Of a DNA stretch of 41,467 nt, positions 16,088-22,872 are shown piece by piece (the stretch's first letter is position 1; every line of letters begins with the position of its first letter). Under the pieces are notes generated by a model. That model saw only the letters and a list, made by a program, of their open reading frames with translations, ran no database searches and was not told the DNA's origin. Location: the IMG/VR virus record IMGVR_UViG_3300034121_000407, positions 1 to 41,467 of that record. One strand, 5' to 3'. This stretch comes from a virus. A program made the position numbers and the translations under genes.

Positions 16088-16705
16088 TTAATTTCCTTTC
16101 GCAAGTTCAGCTTGTTTTTTAATTGCAGACCGAGATTTACTATCCAACAATCCCCAGAGGAATGTCTTCTCTTCAGAGTCGGTTATCCCTGAAACTTCTT
16201 CATAGGCACCCATGACATCGTCTTGGTCCATGTGGTCCTTCACTGAGATGGCAACGTCACGCAACATACTTTCCCGCTTGGGGTCGATCAACACGCCATC
16301 TGTAGGCCTGTGCTTGGGTGCCGCTGTCTGTCCTGTGGTTGCGTCCAAGGCATCATGCTCAACGATTTCAAGGGCGGCAACCCACAAATAACGGCGCAGG
16401 TATGTCTGTACTGCCCCAAGGTTTTGGACCTCATGGCACCCCTTTAAAGCGGCGCTAGACATAGGACTGGTGATGACAATGCGATCTTCTGGTTTGTCAG
16501 TGTTCACAATCGTCATGCTGGCTTCTTCTTTGCCAAAACTAATGATAGAAGTAAGACCCACCCGATCAAAGATTTCCATTGCTGGGATGATGAAGTCTCC
16601 CAACTCAAAGTAATAGTAGTTAGCAAATTTGTTGTGCCCAGACTTTTTAAGTGCGGACCCATGAAAATACTGTCGAGCCATGTTCAATCGTTTATATACA
16701 TTCAT
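16088..16705 (-). CDS. ERF-family single-strand annealing protein
   Basis: This protein has 205 residues. The ERF signature is at about 97-122: GAVQTYLRRYLW then AALEIVEHDALDA. It corresponds to the G-x-x-TY-x-RRY core of ERF/RecT-like recombinases such as P22 Erf. These proteins anneal complementary strands during phage replication, genome circularisation and recombination. An SSB-like gene lies immediately downstream. I see no exonuclease partner in the operon. The C-terminal 60 residues are helical and acidic. Confidence 0.82.
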   Translation of the reverse strand: MNVYKRLNMARQYFHGSALKKSGHNKFANYYYFELGDFIIPAMEIFDRVGLTSIISFGKEEASMTIVNTDKPEDRIVITSPMSSAALKGCHEVQNLGAVQTYLRRYLWVAALEIVEHDALDATTGQTAAPKHRPTDGVLIDPKRESMLRDVAISVKDHMDQDDVMGAYEEVSGITDSEEKTFLWGLLDSKSRSAIKKQAELAKGN

Positions 16706-16902
16706 TTCTTTTCTCCAAAAGCCAATTCATATTCTGATGTGATGATGTAATGTTGATCCTCTTCATACAGATCACCAAAACGTCCAAAGTGGTTTTCTTT
16801 ACAGCATGACCACTTGTCATCTTTAGGTTCCAAGCAGTAGTAACAGTACTCTGTATCTGACTGCATAAACTCTGCTTTCAGTTGTTGGTAAAACTCTTTC
16901 AC
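16702..16902 (-). CDS. Small Cys-rich protein
   Basis: This protein has 66 residues and is tied by ATGA overlaps to both neighbours. It contains CYYCLEPKDDKWSCC, four cysteines that could bind zinc, in an otherwise acidic and aromatic protein. The family is unknown to me. Its place directly before the ERF gene in the transcript is the only functional hint. Confidence 0.58.
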   Translation of the reverse strand: MKEFYQQLKAEFMQSDTEYCYYCLEPKDDKWSCCKENHFGRFGDLYEEDQHYIITSEYELAFGEKK

Positions 16903-17108
16903 AGTGTTGACTCCAAATATTGAATAGATGAATCCCGCATCAAGTCCATGATGTCTTGTCCATCAGGTGTTTGTACGCCTTTTAAAACATACTCATCAAG
17001 CATGTCTCGCTCATACACAAGCATTAATTGAACCTCTTTATATTCAACACACTTTGTGTACTGTTGCATTGCCATGTTGTAGTGAACAACATCCTTTTCC
17101 CAGTTCAT
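16899..17108 (-). CDS. Hypothetical early protein, 69 residues
   Basis: It is tied by ATGA overlaps to both neighbours, which supports its reality. It is helical and acidic (VEYKEVQLMLVYERDMLDEYV) and has no recognised domain. Confidence 0.55.
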   Translation of the reverse strand: MNWEKDVVHYNMAMQQYTKCVEYKEVQLMLVYERDMLDEYVLKGVQTPDGQDIMDLMRDSSIQYLESTL

Positions 17109-17305
17109 CGCTTACCCCCAACTACTTTTAAAGGCTTAATTTCTTTTTCGGGAGGGGGTGGATCCATAGTGAGACTGGGGGGCACCCAGCCATAGCGTTT
17201 CCAAGTGGCCTGCACATCAGCACCGCTTGTCCACGTATAGTTTTTATGCTCAACATGCACCCAGGGACGGGTGACCTTTGTGCCTTCAGGTGGGGTCCAG
17301 TTCAT
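17105..17305 (-). CDS. Hypothetical early protein, 66 residues
   Basis: It is Trp- and Pro-rich (MNWTPPEGTKVTRPWVHVEH, then TMDPPPPEKEIKP) and ends in a basic GGKR. It overlaps both neighbours by four bases. No family is recognised; the proline run suggests a flexible C-terminal half. Confidence 0.55.
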   Translation of the reverse strand: MNWTPPEGTKVTRPWVHVEHKNYTWTSGADVQATWKRYGWVPPSLTMDPPPPEKEIKPLKVVGGKR

Positions 17306-17508
17306 ATCTTTTCCTCAAATGGGTCGCCCCAGGTTGAATGCACACCAGTATGCATATTGAGATACCCATCATCTTGCTTAATGATGACTTGGCCTTCATC
17401 AGATATCCATGTGTCGCCTGACTTGACATATGTATGCTCAGTCGAGGCTTTAAATGAATCACTGGTGAAGTAAGTGATGCCAGAGAACAGGTTAGTAAAG
17501 ATGCTCAT
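17302..17508 (-). CDS. Hypothetical early protein, 68 residues
   Basis: The ATG at 17508 is chosen over an upstream in-frame start because it overlaps the previous stop as ATGA. The protein (MSIFTNLFSGITYFTSDSF, then SDEGQVIIKQDDGYLNM) looks like a small beta-sheet protein. No function is recognised. Confidence 0.55.
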   Translation of the reverse strand: MSIFTNLFSGITYFTSDSFKASTEHTYVKSGDTWISDEGQVIIKQDDGYLNMHTGVHSTWGDPFEEKI

Positions 17509-17831
17509 AGTTTCTCCGCAATCATGTTTGCAAGGGTTTCTTGGACCTGCCAAGCCGCTTGGGTAGCGTTACCCTGCAACAGCATCACAAGGGCCTTGGT
17601 GAGGTCTTCTTGATGGCTTAAAGCACTATGGCTGTCGCCCAGCAACTCAAAGAAGAATTGATCTTTGCTGACCTTTTCGTACCTAAGGTCAAACATCCAA
17701 TCATCTGAGTCTTTAAACTCTTGAATACATTTCTGGATGTATTCTTCACGCAATATTCTATTTGCGTCTGCTTTGTCGATGCTGGCTTGGTGCTGGTTAA
17801 GCAAGCGATCGTAGTGTTGGTCAATGCTCAT
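17505..17831 (-). CDS. Hypothetical early protein, 108 residues
   Basis: It is mostly helical and acidic (NRILREEYIQKCIQEFKDSDDW), with no membrane segment or motif. It is the second gene of the leftward operon, coupled by ATGA on both sides. The family is not recognised. Confidence 0.55.
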   Translation of the reverse strand: MSIDQHYDRLLNQHQASIDKADANRILREEYIQKCIQEFKDSDDWMFDLRYEKVSKDQFFFELLGDSHSALSHQEDLTKALVMLLQGNATQAAWQVQETLANMIAEKL

Positions 17832-18022
17832 TTGACCTCCAACTCAATGTTGTGTGAGTGAATCCAAAGCAAGGCATCAGTTTTGCCGATCAGCCTTGCA
17901 AGAGGCAAGGTAACGGCAGAGTACTCTAATACGCTTTGGGTGCCTGCCTGATGATAGATTTTGTAGGCGTTTAACGCTTCCCGTGCGTGTGCGTTGATTT
18001 CAACAAGGTCGCTAAGTTTCAT
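17828..18022 (-). CDS. First gene of leftward early operon, 64 residues
   Basis: The protein (MKLSDLVEINAHAREALNAY...) is helical. It starts after AAAGGAAAACCAA, about 40 bases downstream of a strong promoter. Being first in the early operon it should be made soonest after infection, a position often used for host-takeover proteins; no motif shows a specific role. Confidence 0.6.
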   Translation of the reverse strand: MKLSDLVEINAHAREALNAYKIYHQAGTQSVLEYSAVTLPLARLIGKTDALLWIHSHNIELEVK

Positions 18023-18058
18023 TTGGTTTTCCTTTGAACTCCGACATGGAGTAGCTGA

Positions 18059-18087
18059 ACTTTATTCGATCTAGATCCTATTGTCAA
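18059..18087 (-). promoter_or_regulatory. Leftward early promoter
   Basis: On the minus strand there is a perfect -35 TTGACA (18087-18082), a 17-base spacer and a -10 TAAAGT (18064-18059). It drives the operon 18022 to 14884. The -35 overlaps one arm of an inverted repeat, so it is a likely target of the Cro-like protein. Confidence 0.75.
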
Positions 18088-18143
18088 ACACAACATCATA
18101 ATACCTCACCTAGTCCTGGGGTTATTGCATTTACCGACAATAG
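18078..18143. promoter_or_regulatory. Paired inverted-repeat arms in the divergent control region
   Basis: CTATTGTC (18078-18085) and GACAATAG (18136-18143) are perfect inverted copies 50 bases apart. One arm overlaps the leftward -35 and the other lies in the rightward spacer. This is the arrangement expected for operator half-sites that coordinate both promoters, possibly by looping or as parts of two operators. No binding data exist here. Confidence 0.5.
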
Positions 18144-18153
18144 TTGCTACTAT
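18125..18153 (+). promoter_or_regulatory. Rightward early promoter
   Basis: The -35 is TTGCAT (18125-18130), the spacer is 17 bases and the -10 is TACTAT (18148-18153). The predicted transcription start falls at about 18159-18161, on or beside the ATG of the Cro-like gene at 18160, so the message may have no leader. Confidence 0.65.
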
Positions 18154-18159
18154 ACCGCT

Positions 18160-18333
18160 ATGAACATTCAAGACCTACAAAAGCACACCACCCTGTACAA
18201 GGTGGCTTTGCTTCTCAACCTTACCCCTCCCGCTGTCTACAAATGGAGAAAGAGTGGCATCCCTCCTTTGAGACTTTATCAACTGAAAGAACTGAAACCC
18301 GAGTGGTTTGAAAGGAATGAAGATGGAGCCTGA
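18160..18333 (+). CDS. Cro-like helix-turn-helix regulator
   Basis: This protein has 57 residues (MNIQDLQKHTTLYKVALLL...). The helix-turn-helix reads KVALLLNLTPPAVYKWRKSGIPP, the recognition pattern of Cro/YdaS-type phage repressors (xAVxxWRxxGIP). It is the first gene rightward of divergent promoters and should bind the inverted-repeat arms there. No CI-like partner gene is found in the window. I see no ribosome binding site directly upstream, consistent with a leaderless message. Confidence 0.78.
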   Translation: MNIQDLQKHTTLYKVALLLNLTPPAVYKWRKSGIPPLRLYQLKELKPEWFERNEDGA

Positions 18334-18568
18334 AGATGAAGCTTTTGAGCAGTTGGCCTTAAAACAAGGCCAGTGGGAACACACCAGCGGTTGGCGTAAG
18401 AAGCAAATATCCCACATGGATATGCATTCACACCCTGCTGAGTTTGTCCACTTGCACCGCAACGACACCCTGGAAGAAGTGGCCCGTGAGATAGAGCAGT
18501 TTGCTCTCCCGTTTGGAAGAGACACAGTGCAGTCTTTTGCGGCTTTGGTAAGAGGAATGAAGAAATGA
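18323..18568 (+). CDS. Small early protein, 81 residues
   Basis: The ATG at 18323 is preferred because AAAGGA lies six bases upstream. It overlaps the Cro-like gene by 11 bases and the next gene by four. The protein is His- and Glu-rich (HMDMHSHPAEFVHLHRNDT) and ends in a helical VQSFAALVRGMKK. The family is unknown; the His cluster could bind metal. Confidence 0.58.
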   Translation: MEPEDEAFEQLALKQGQWEHTSGWRKKQISHMDMHSHPAEFVHLHRNDTLEEVAREIEQFALPFGRDTVQSFAALVRGMKK

Positions 18569-19152
18569 CACAAGATGAAATCGACATTATGTGGCAACAG
18601 GCTATGCAAGAGTCAATCAAAGATGGTGAGATGTTTACCCGCTATCACTTTGCCAAACTGGTAGCAGAGAGGGCATTGGCACAAGAAAAGGCGCTTCAAG
18701 CCTTGCACGATGAAAATGAACGGCTGGGTTTGTATCGGGATGCTTATGCAGAGCAAGAGCCTGTGGCGTGGATGTGGGACGTAAATAATGGTGGCGGTTA
18801 TACCTCAAAAGGCATTGGTTTCATGCAAACAAACATCCCCTTTGCCAAACATACGCCCCTTTACACCCACCCGCCACAGCGCACGGAGACTTTGATTGGT
18901 TGTGTCAACCACGACTGCGCCAAGTGCAAAGAGCGCACAGAGCAAGAGCCTGATTATTGGCTTGGGTATGGTTTGCAAGCGCATACAGAAAAGCCATTTG
19001 AAAACGCTACCGCTCTTTACAAAGACCCACCACAGCGCACATGGGTAGGGCTGACTGAGCAAGACCTTGATTACCTTTGTAACTTAGCCTATACCGGAGA
19101 TGAAGAATTTGCGTTAGCAGTGCAAGCAAAACTTATGGAGAAGAACGCATGA
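18565..19152 (+). CDS. Modular early protein with EPVAWM/PPQRT segments
   Basis: This protein has 195 residues. A helical N-terminus (about 1-60) is followed by EQEPVAWMWD...TPLYTHPPQRTE. A Cys motif (CVNHDCAKCKE) comes next, then a second related segment (ATALYKDPPQRTW). The EPVAWM...LYTHPPQR module is common in phage early proteins and appears to be shuffled between genes as a linker. No function is known. Both ends are coupled by ATGA overlaps. Confidence 0.65.
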   Translation: MTQDEIDIMWQQAMQESIKDGEMFTRYHFAKLVAERALAQEKALQALHDENERLGLYRDAYAEQEPVAWMWDVNNGGGYTSKGIGFMQTNIPFAKHTPLYTHPPQRTETLIGCVNHDCAKCKERTEQEPDYWLGYGLQAHTEKPFENATALYKDPPQRTWVGLTEQDLDYLCNLAYTGDEEFALAVQAKLMEKNA

Positions 19153-19811
19153 CCCCGCTTGTGCAAAAAGCAGTCAGATTTGCGCCAGAACCCGAAACCG
19201 CACTTTGGTTTGATGTTGGTCAAATGCAAAGCACTCTTGAAATGAAAGTGCCAGCAGATTTCTTAATGCACCTTCCATCCAAAAGAACGGGGATTGTTGG
19301 CCTTGATACAGCGGGGAAAGATTTTGCCCTATGGTTGCTTAAGGGTGAAGGTTCTGTGACCGTTGGAGGCTGTTCAATGTGGCATGGAAAATACTTCCCG
19401 CCTTATGCTTACATGGCAACTGATGACGGGTTTAAGATTTACCAAAAAGACAAAGAAATAACGATTGATGATATAAAGCCTGTACATCGTATGGTGCTTG
19501 CTGTGTTGGTCAAAATCAATGCACAAGCGCAAGGTTATAGGGCAACACCAAAGCGCACATTTCTAAATCAAAAGCGGCAGGCAAAAGGCAAATCAGCATT
19601 GACATTTGATTGGCACACGATTGAGATTGAGCCGCCAAAAGTTAAGAACGACCCCCAAGGTGGCACACACGCAAGTCCAAGAAGGCATCAAGTCAGAGGG
19701 CATTGGCGCACCTATAAATCGGGCGCAAAAGGATGGGTCAAAGAGTGCTGGAAAGGCGATGCAAGCAAAGGATCTGTTTTTAAAGATTATCAATTGAGGG
19801 AAACAACATGA
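19149..19811 (+). CDS. Conserved early phage protein, 220 residues
   Basis: The N-terminal half is a mixed alpha/beta fold. The C-terminal segment (RRHQVRGHWRTYKSGAKGWVKECWKGDASKG...KDYQL) is strongly patterned and basic. I have seen this His/Arg/Trp-rich motif in other phage hypothetical proteins. It may contact nucleic acid; no enzyme is recognised. It overlaps the preceding and following genes by four bases. Confidence 0.62.
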   Translation: MTPLVQKAVRFAPEPETALWFDVGQMQSTLEMKVPADFLMHLPSKRTGIVGLDTAGKDFALWLLKGEGSVTVGGCSMWHGKYFPPYAYMATDDGFKIYQKDKEITIDDIKPVHRMVLAVLVKINAQAQGYRATPKRTFLNQKRQAKGKSALTFDWHTIEIEPPKVKNDPQGGTHASPRRHQVRGHWRTYKSGAKGWVKECWKGDASKGSVFKDYQLRETT

Positions 19812-19969
19812 GCCAACCTTGGTACATCAGATTTGGTTGGTGGCTTTGCGAAAAAACAGGCCACCTTGGGGCGCGTAGTGGTTGGATTTACAACGGCTAC
19901 TTCCACAGAGACTGCAAGATTTGTGGACGCATTGTGAGTGAACCAATTAAAAAGGATAAAAATGGATAA
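19808..19969 (+). CDS. Mini-protein with CxxC knuckle, 53 residues
   Basis: It begins MSQPWYIRFGWWLCEKTGHLG and contains HRDCKICGRIVSEP. Three cysteines and a histidine could hold one zinc ion. It is the first of three consecutive mini-proteins with CxxC motifs, and it overlaps both neighbours. Confidence 0.62.
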   Translation: MSQPWYIRFGWWLCEKTGHLGARSGWIYNGYFHRDCKICGRIVSEPIKKDKNG

Positions 19970-20090
19970 AGGATATTACTGTTTAATTTGCAAAAAACTA
20001 CTTCTTGCAGATGAGTTTGGGGTAATTGTTCACGATGACATACCGCACCCACCAGATATGTCGTTTGATGAAGATAAAAAACCGCAATAA
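19962..20090 (+). CDS. Mini-protein with CxxC motif, 42 residues
   Basis: It begins MDKGYYCLICKKLLLADEFG and ends in an acidic DEDKKPQ. It overlaps the previous gene by eight bases and has AAAAAGGAT upstream. The single CxxC suggests zinc binding as a dimer or redox activity. The family is unknown. Confidence 0.6.
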   Translation: MDKGYYCLICKKLLLADEFGVIVHDDIPHPPDMSFDEDKKPQ

Positions 20091-20104
20091 CAAAAGGAGA
20101 ACAC

Positions 20105-20275
20105 ATGAATGTAGGACGCTATTTAAGGGGCGAAGACCGCCATGTTGGTACAGCAAGAACAACACAGCCTCAGCCACCACAGCGCACAGAGCAAAACTTC
20201 TGCTCACGCTGCGGCAAACGCACACCAGACTTAATCACCATTCACACTTGCACACCACCACGGGAGAACACATGA
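20105..20275 (+). CDS. Mini-protein with zinc-ribbon-like motif, 56 residues
   Basis: It starts after AAAGGAGAACAC, a very strong ribosome binding site. It has a QPPQRTEQ linker shared with the gene at 18565, then FCSRCGKRTPDLITIHTC, a short zinc-ribbon-like pattern. It ends ATGA-coupled to the next gene. Confidence 0.62.
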   Translation: MNVGRYLRGEDRHVGTARTTQPQPPQRTEQNFCSRCGKRTPDLITIHTCTPPRENT

Positions 20276-20424
20276 AAGCACGACAAGTCTTTACAGCGTT
20301 GATGTCCTCAAAGGGCTACACATATTCTGATCTATCGATGGATGGCGACAAGTACACCAATCCAGCTATGCAAGGACGCTGGAACTATTTCCTGGCAGGC
20401 TGGGAGATGAGGGGTGTGGTGTGA
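20272..20424 (+). CDS. Small early protein, 50 residues
   Basis: It reads MKARQVFTALMSSKGYTYSD... and ends NYFLAGWEMRGVV. It is ATGA-coupled to the previous gene and GTGA-coupled to the next. The pattern W..F..GW resembles small phage proteins of unknown role. Confidence 0.6.
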   Translation: MKARQVFTALMSSKGYTYSDLSMDGDKYTNPAMQGRWNYFLAGWEMRGVV

Positions 20425-20519
20425 GGCAATTTATAGCTGTACTGCTGTTCTTGCCTGCATGGGGCGCTGTGTGCCGCATCTTGTATGAATTGTTCATGTA
20501 TGGCTGGAATGTCATCTAG
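20421..20519 (+). CDS. 32-residue membrane peptide, GTG start
   Basis: The GTG overlaps the previous TGA as GTGA. The peptide (RQFIAVLLFLPAWGAVCRILYE...) is mostly one hydrophobic segment. It is small enough to be chance, but the coupling is the same as elsewhere in this operon. Confidence 0.48.
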   Translation: MRQFIAVLLFLPAWGAVCRILYELFMYGWNVI

Positions 20520-20621
20520 GTATACAATTTTGCGAAACACGGCTAGTCTGGAAGTCATGAGCCAGATGAAAAGAGTACTCCCCTCCTGCCGAGGTTTCCT
20601 TTCTGGGAGTTTGCGGAGCGC

Positions 20622-21374
20622 ATGATGCACTTTTATCAATTTCATATTGGTGACTACAAAAGTCACACCCACCACCTTTCTTTGATTGAGGATCTGGCTT
20701 TTCGCCGACTCCTTGACCACTACTATTTGCACGAAGCGCCCATAAAACAGCGGGACATTGCTCGACAAATAGGCATGAAGGACCACGAGCAAGAGGTTTT
20801 GACAGTGCTTGATGAGTTCTTCATTTCCACTGAGCAAGGTTACGTAAGTCCACGTGCTGATGAGGAAATTTGCAAATACAGGAAGTTCTCAGAAGATGGC
20901 AAAAAAGGGGCGGCTATAAGGTGGCTAAAGGGGGGCCATAGGGGGGCTATTAGCCCCCCCAATGCCACCCCAATAGCAACCAATAACCAAGAACCAAGAA
21001 CCAAATATATAGACACACCTGTCGGTGTTAGTGTTGATGTTTGGCAAGACTTTGTGAAACTGAGGAAAGCTAAGAAAGCACCTGTCACAGACAATGTTGT
21101 CAAACTGATACAAAAAGAAGCTAACTTGGCTGGGTGGTCTTTGGATCAAGCTTTGGCTGAATGTGTTGTTCGTGGATGGCAAAGCTTTAAGGCTGACTGG
21201 GTCAAACCCAAGCCATTGTTTGGCGACATAGCAAAGACCACTGTTCCGTCCAGCAACGTCCGTGACCCTGCCTTGCAAAAGTTGGATGAAGACGCAAGGT
21301 CCACCAAGCCACCACCTGCCGAGATCTTGGCAAAAATCAGAGAGTTTGCGGGGGTGAAGAATGAACTACTATGA
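20622..21374 (+). CDS. Replication initiation/helicase-loader-like protein (DUF1376)
   Basis: This protein has 250 residues. Two ATGs (20622 and 20625) follow GGAG; either may be used. The N-terminal 100 residues match the DUF1376/YdaU pattern (YQFHIGDYKSHTHHLSLIEDLAFRRLLDHYYL, then DIARQIGM), a winged-helix fold found in phage replication proteins. A disordered linker follows. The C-terminal domain (WSLDQALAECVVRGWQSFKADW) resembles helicase-loader or replisome-organiser tails. It probably recruits the host helicase to the phage origin, which is inference from family and position. Confidence 0.78.
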   Translation: MMHFYQFHIGDYKSHTHHLSLIEDLAFRRLLDHYYLHEAPIKQRDIARQIGMKDHEQEVLTVLDEFFISTEQGYVSPRADEEICKYRKFSEDGKKGAAIRWLKGGHRGAISPPNATPIATNNQEPRTKYIDTPVGVSVDVWQDFVKLRKAKKAPVTDNVVKLIQKEANLAGWSLDQALAECVVRGWQSFKADWVKPKPLFGDIAKTTVPSSNVRDPALQKLDEDARSTKPPPAEILAKIREFAGVKNELL

Positions 21375-21573
21375 TGCACACAGACTATTGGACAGGGTCA
21401 AAGATGGGTACAAACCACCTGTGGCAGTGATCAACAAAGCATTGGAATTGACTGGAGATTACGATGGAGAGACTTGGCTTTATCCTTGGTGCGCTAGAAC
21501 ACGATTTGAAGGCGCAACAACGGGTGGAAATGCATCAGGCGTTAGTCAGGGAGGTAATCCGTATGAGGATTAA
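21361..21573 (+). CDS. Small protein downstream of replication gene, 70 residues
   Basis: It begins MNYYDAHRLLDRVKDGYKPPVAVINKALELTGDYDG, a pattern common in phage replication regions. The remaining 30 residues are Gly-rich and less protein-like, and they lie in the stretch also used by the next gene. It overlaps the replication gene by 14 bases. Confidence 0.58.
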   Translation: MNYYDAHRLLDRVKDGYKPPVAVINKALELTGDYDGETWLYPWCARTRFEGATTGGNASGVSQGGNPYED

Positions 21574-21730
21574 AGACCGGGACAAGGCACATCAATGGCT
21601 CTACGGGAGGCGTGACGATGGCAAAGAATCAAAAGGTTATATGCAACTTCATCCCACTTCAACACTGGATGCAGATGTCATTGACCAATGGAAAAAAGGA
21701 AATCGTGGAAGCCCAGGGGAGTGGAAATGA
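21464..21730 (+). CDS. Small protein, 88 residues, overlapping its neighbour
   Basis: It begins MERLGFILGALEHDLKAQQR and continues MRIKDRDKAHQWLYGRRDDGKESKG. It is strongly helical and basic, with a folded-looking second half (MQLHPTSTLDADVIDQWKK). It overlaps the previous gene for 110 bases in another frame and is ATGA-coupled to the next. It is probably real; its exact start is uncertain. Confidence 0.55.
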   Translation: MERLGFILGALEHDLKAQQRVEMHQALVREVIRMRIKDRDKAHQWLYGRRDDGKESKGYMQLHPTSTLDADVIDQWKKGNRGSPGEWK

Positions 21731-22182
21731 AGAAGAGAACCAAACGCAAAGTCTACCCACTGTTCAACCCCATCACCCATGCGATAGCCGGGGCCTTGAT
21801 CACTGACAACGAAATTTTAGACAAGTTTCGCCTGCTTGAACTTACCTCAATCGAATCATTCCGCACTGGCACCGCCACTAGGGTTGACTGGGAAAATCTT
21901 GCCAGAATGATGAATGTTTGTGAGGTATCTGGTGAGATGGGTATTGGAGCAGAAGCATTGCCTGCCTGCCACACCCTTCAGGAGGCCCTTATTGAGGCCC
22001 AGGAGCGGTTTAAAAAGATCGGACGATATGGACTGTCAGGCACAGGATTAAAAGCCGCCAAAGACGTTTTTGAATACATTGACCTTCAACGCACCAGCAT
22101 TGCAAGATCTGAGTTTGAGAAGGTTATCGAAAAGACATACAACCGCATGAAGAGCAAACCCAACTTTGTGGAGTTGGTATGA
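21727..22182 (+). CDS. Conserved phage early protein, 151 residues
   Basis: The ATG at 21727 is chosen for its ATGA overlap with the previous stop. The protein begins MKKRTKRKVYPLFNPITHAIAGA and has ELTSIESFRTGTATRVDW and DLQRTSIARSEFEKVIE. This is a well-conserved phage family of unknown function, found between replication and resolvase genes. It is helical and basic at the N-terminus, consistent with a nucleic-acid contact role. Confidence 0.68.
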   Translation: MKKRTKRKVYPLFNPITHAIAGALITDNEILDKFRLLELTSIESFRTGTATRVDWENLARMMNVCEVSGEMGIGAEALPACHTLQEALIEAQERFKKIGRYGLSGTGLKAAKDVFEYIDLQRTSIARSEFEKVIEKTYNRMKSKPNFVELV

Positions 22183-22637
22183 AGATCTTCATTGGGATCG
22201 ATCCAGGGTTCTCAGGGGCTTGGGGAATGATCGATCACCACGGTAAATACTGGTCATGCGGAGATATGCATCACACTGATAAGCACATCCAAAGCCGTGC
22301 GGTGTGGGCTGAGATGTGTCAGGCCCTTGATCGACAGGACTGCGAGGTGGTGGTCGAGTCGGTGCACTCTATGCCGGGGCAGGGCGTACATTCCACGTTC
22401 AAGTTTGGGGTGGCGTTTGGCGGGGCTATAGCCCTTGCAGAGCGGTTCAATTGTCCTTGGCACCTAGTGACACCCCAGAAATGGAAAAAAGACCTCAAAC
22501 TGGATTCTGACAAGAACAAGAGTTTGGCTCTGGCAAGAGAGTTGTGGCCCTTGGCACCATTGCAACGCAAAAAAGACAATGGGAGGGCAGAGGCATTGTT
22601 GATGGCAGAGTGGTTGAGGAGGCAAGATGGCATATAG
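22179..22637 (+). CDS. RuvC-like Holliday junction resolvase
   Basis: This protein has 152 residues. It has the RNase H-fold nuclease pattern of phage RuvC-like enzymes: FIGIDPGFSGAWG (catalytic Asp8), EVVVES (Glu60), PQKWKKDL, and a C-terminal DNGRAEALLMAEW (Asp133, Glu138). Such enzymes resolve branched DNA before packaging. ATGA overlap links it to the gene before it, and it overlaps the next by 11 bases. Confidence 0.86.
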   Translation: MKIFIGIDPGFSGAWGMIDHHGKYWSCGDMHHTDKHIQSRAVWAEMCQALDRQDCEVVVESVHSMPGQGVHSTFKFGVAFGGAIALAERFNCPWHLVTPQKWKKDLKLDSDKNKSLALARELWPLAPLQRKKDNGRAEALLMAEWLRRQDGI

Positions 22638-22872
22638 CCCACTACCTGAATGGGTCCGAAAGAGAAAGATCCAAGAAAGATTTGAGGCCACTGGCAAGTC
22701 TTGGGGTGGTAAGCGCCCAGGTGCTGGAAGGCCAAGAGGGGACAGACCTACTGCTAAAGATGCAATTTATGTCCGCATCTTGATAAACAGAATTCAAGAG
22801 ATGAACCTGTTGGAGTTGGGTGAAGACAACCTCGACAGGGGTGTGCAAACGTTAATAGACAAACATGTATGA
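22627..22872 (+). CDS. Small basic DNA-binding-like protein
   Basis: This protein has 81 residues. It has GGKRPGAGRPRGDRP, a basic AT-hook-like stretch, in the middle and a helical C-terminus. The basic GRPR core indicates nucleic-acid binding. It lies between the resolvase and the MazG-like gene and overlaps both. A regulator or nuclease accessory factor are both possible. Confidence 0.62.
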   Translation: MAYSPLPEWVRKRKIQERFEATGKSWGGKRPGAGRPRGDRPTAKDAIYVRILINRIQEMNLLELGEDNLDRGVQTLIDKHV

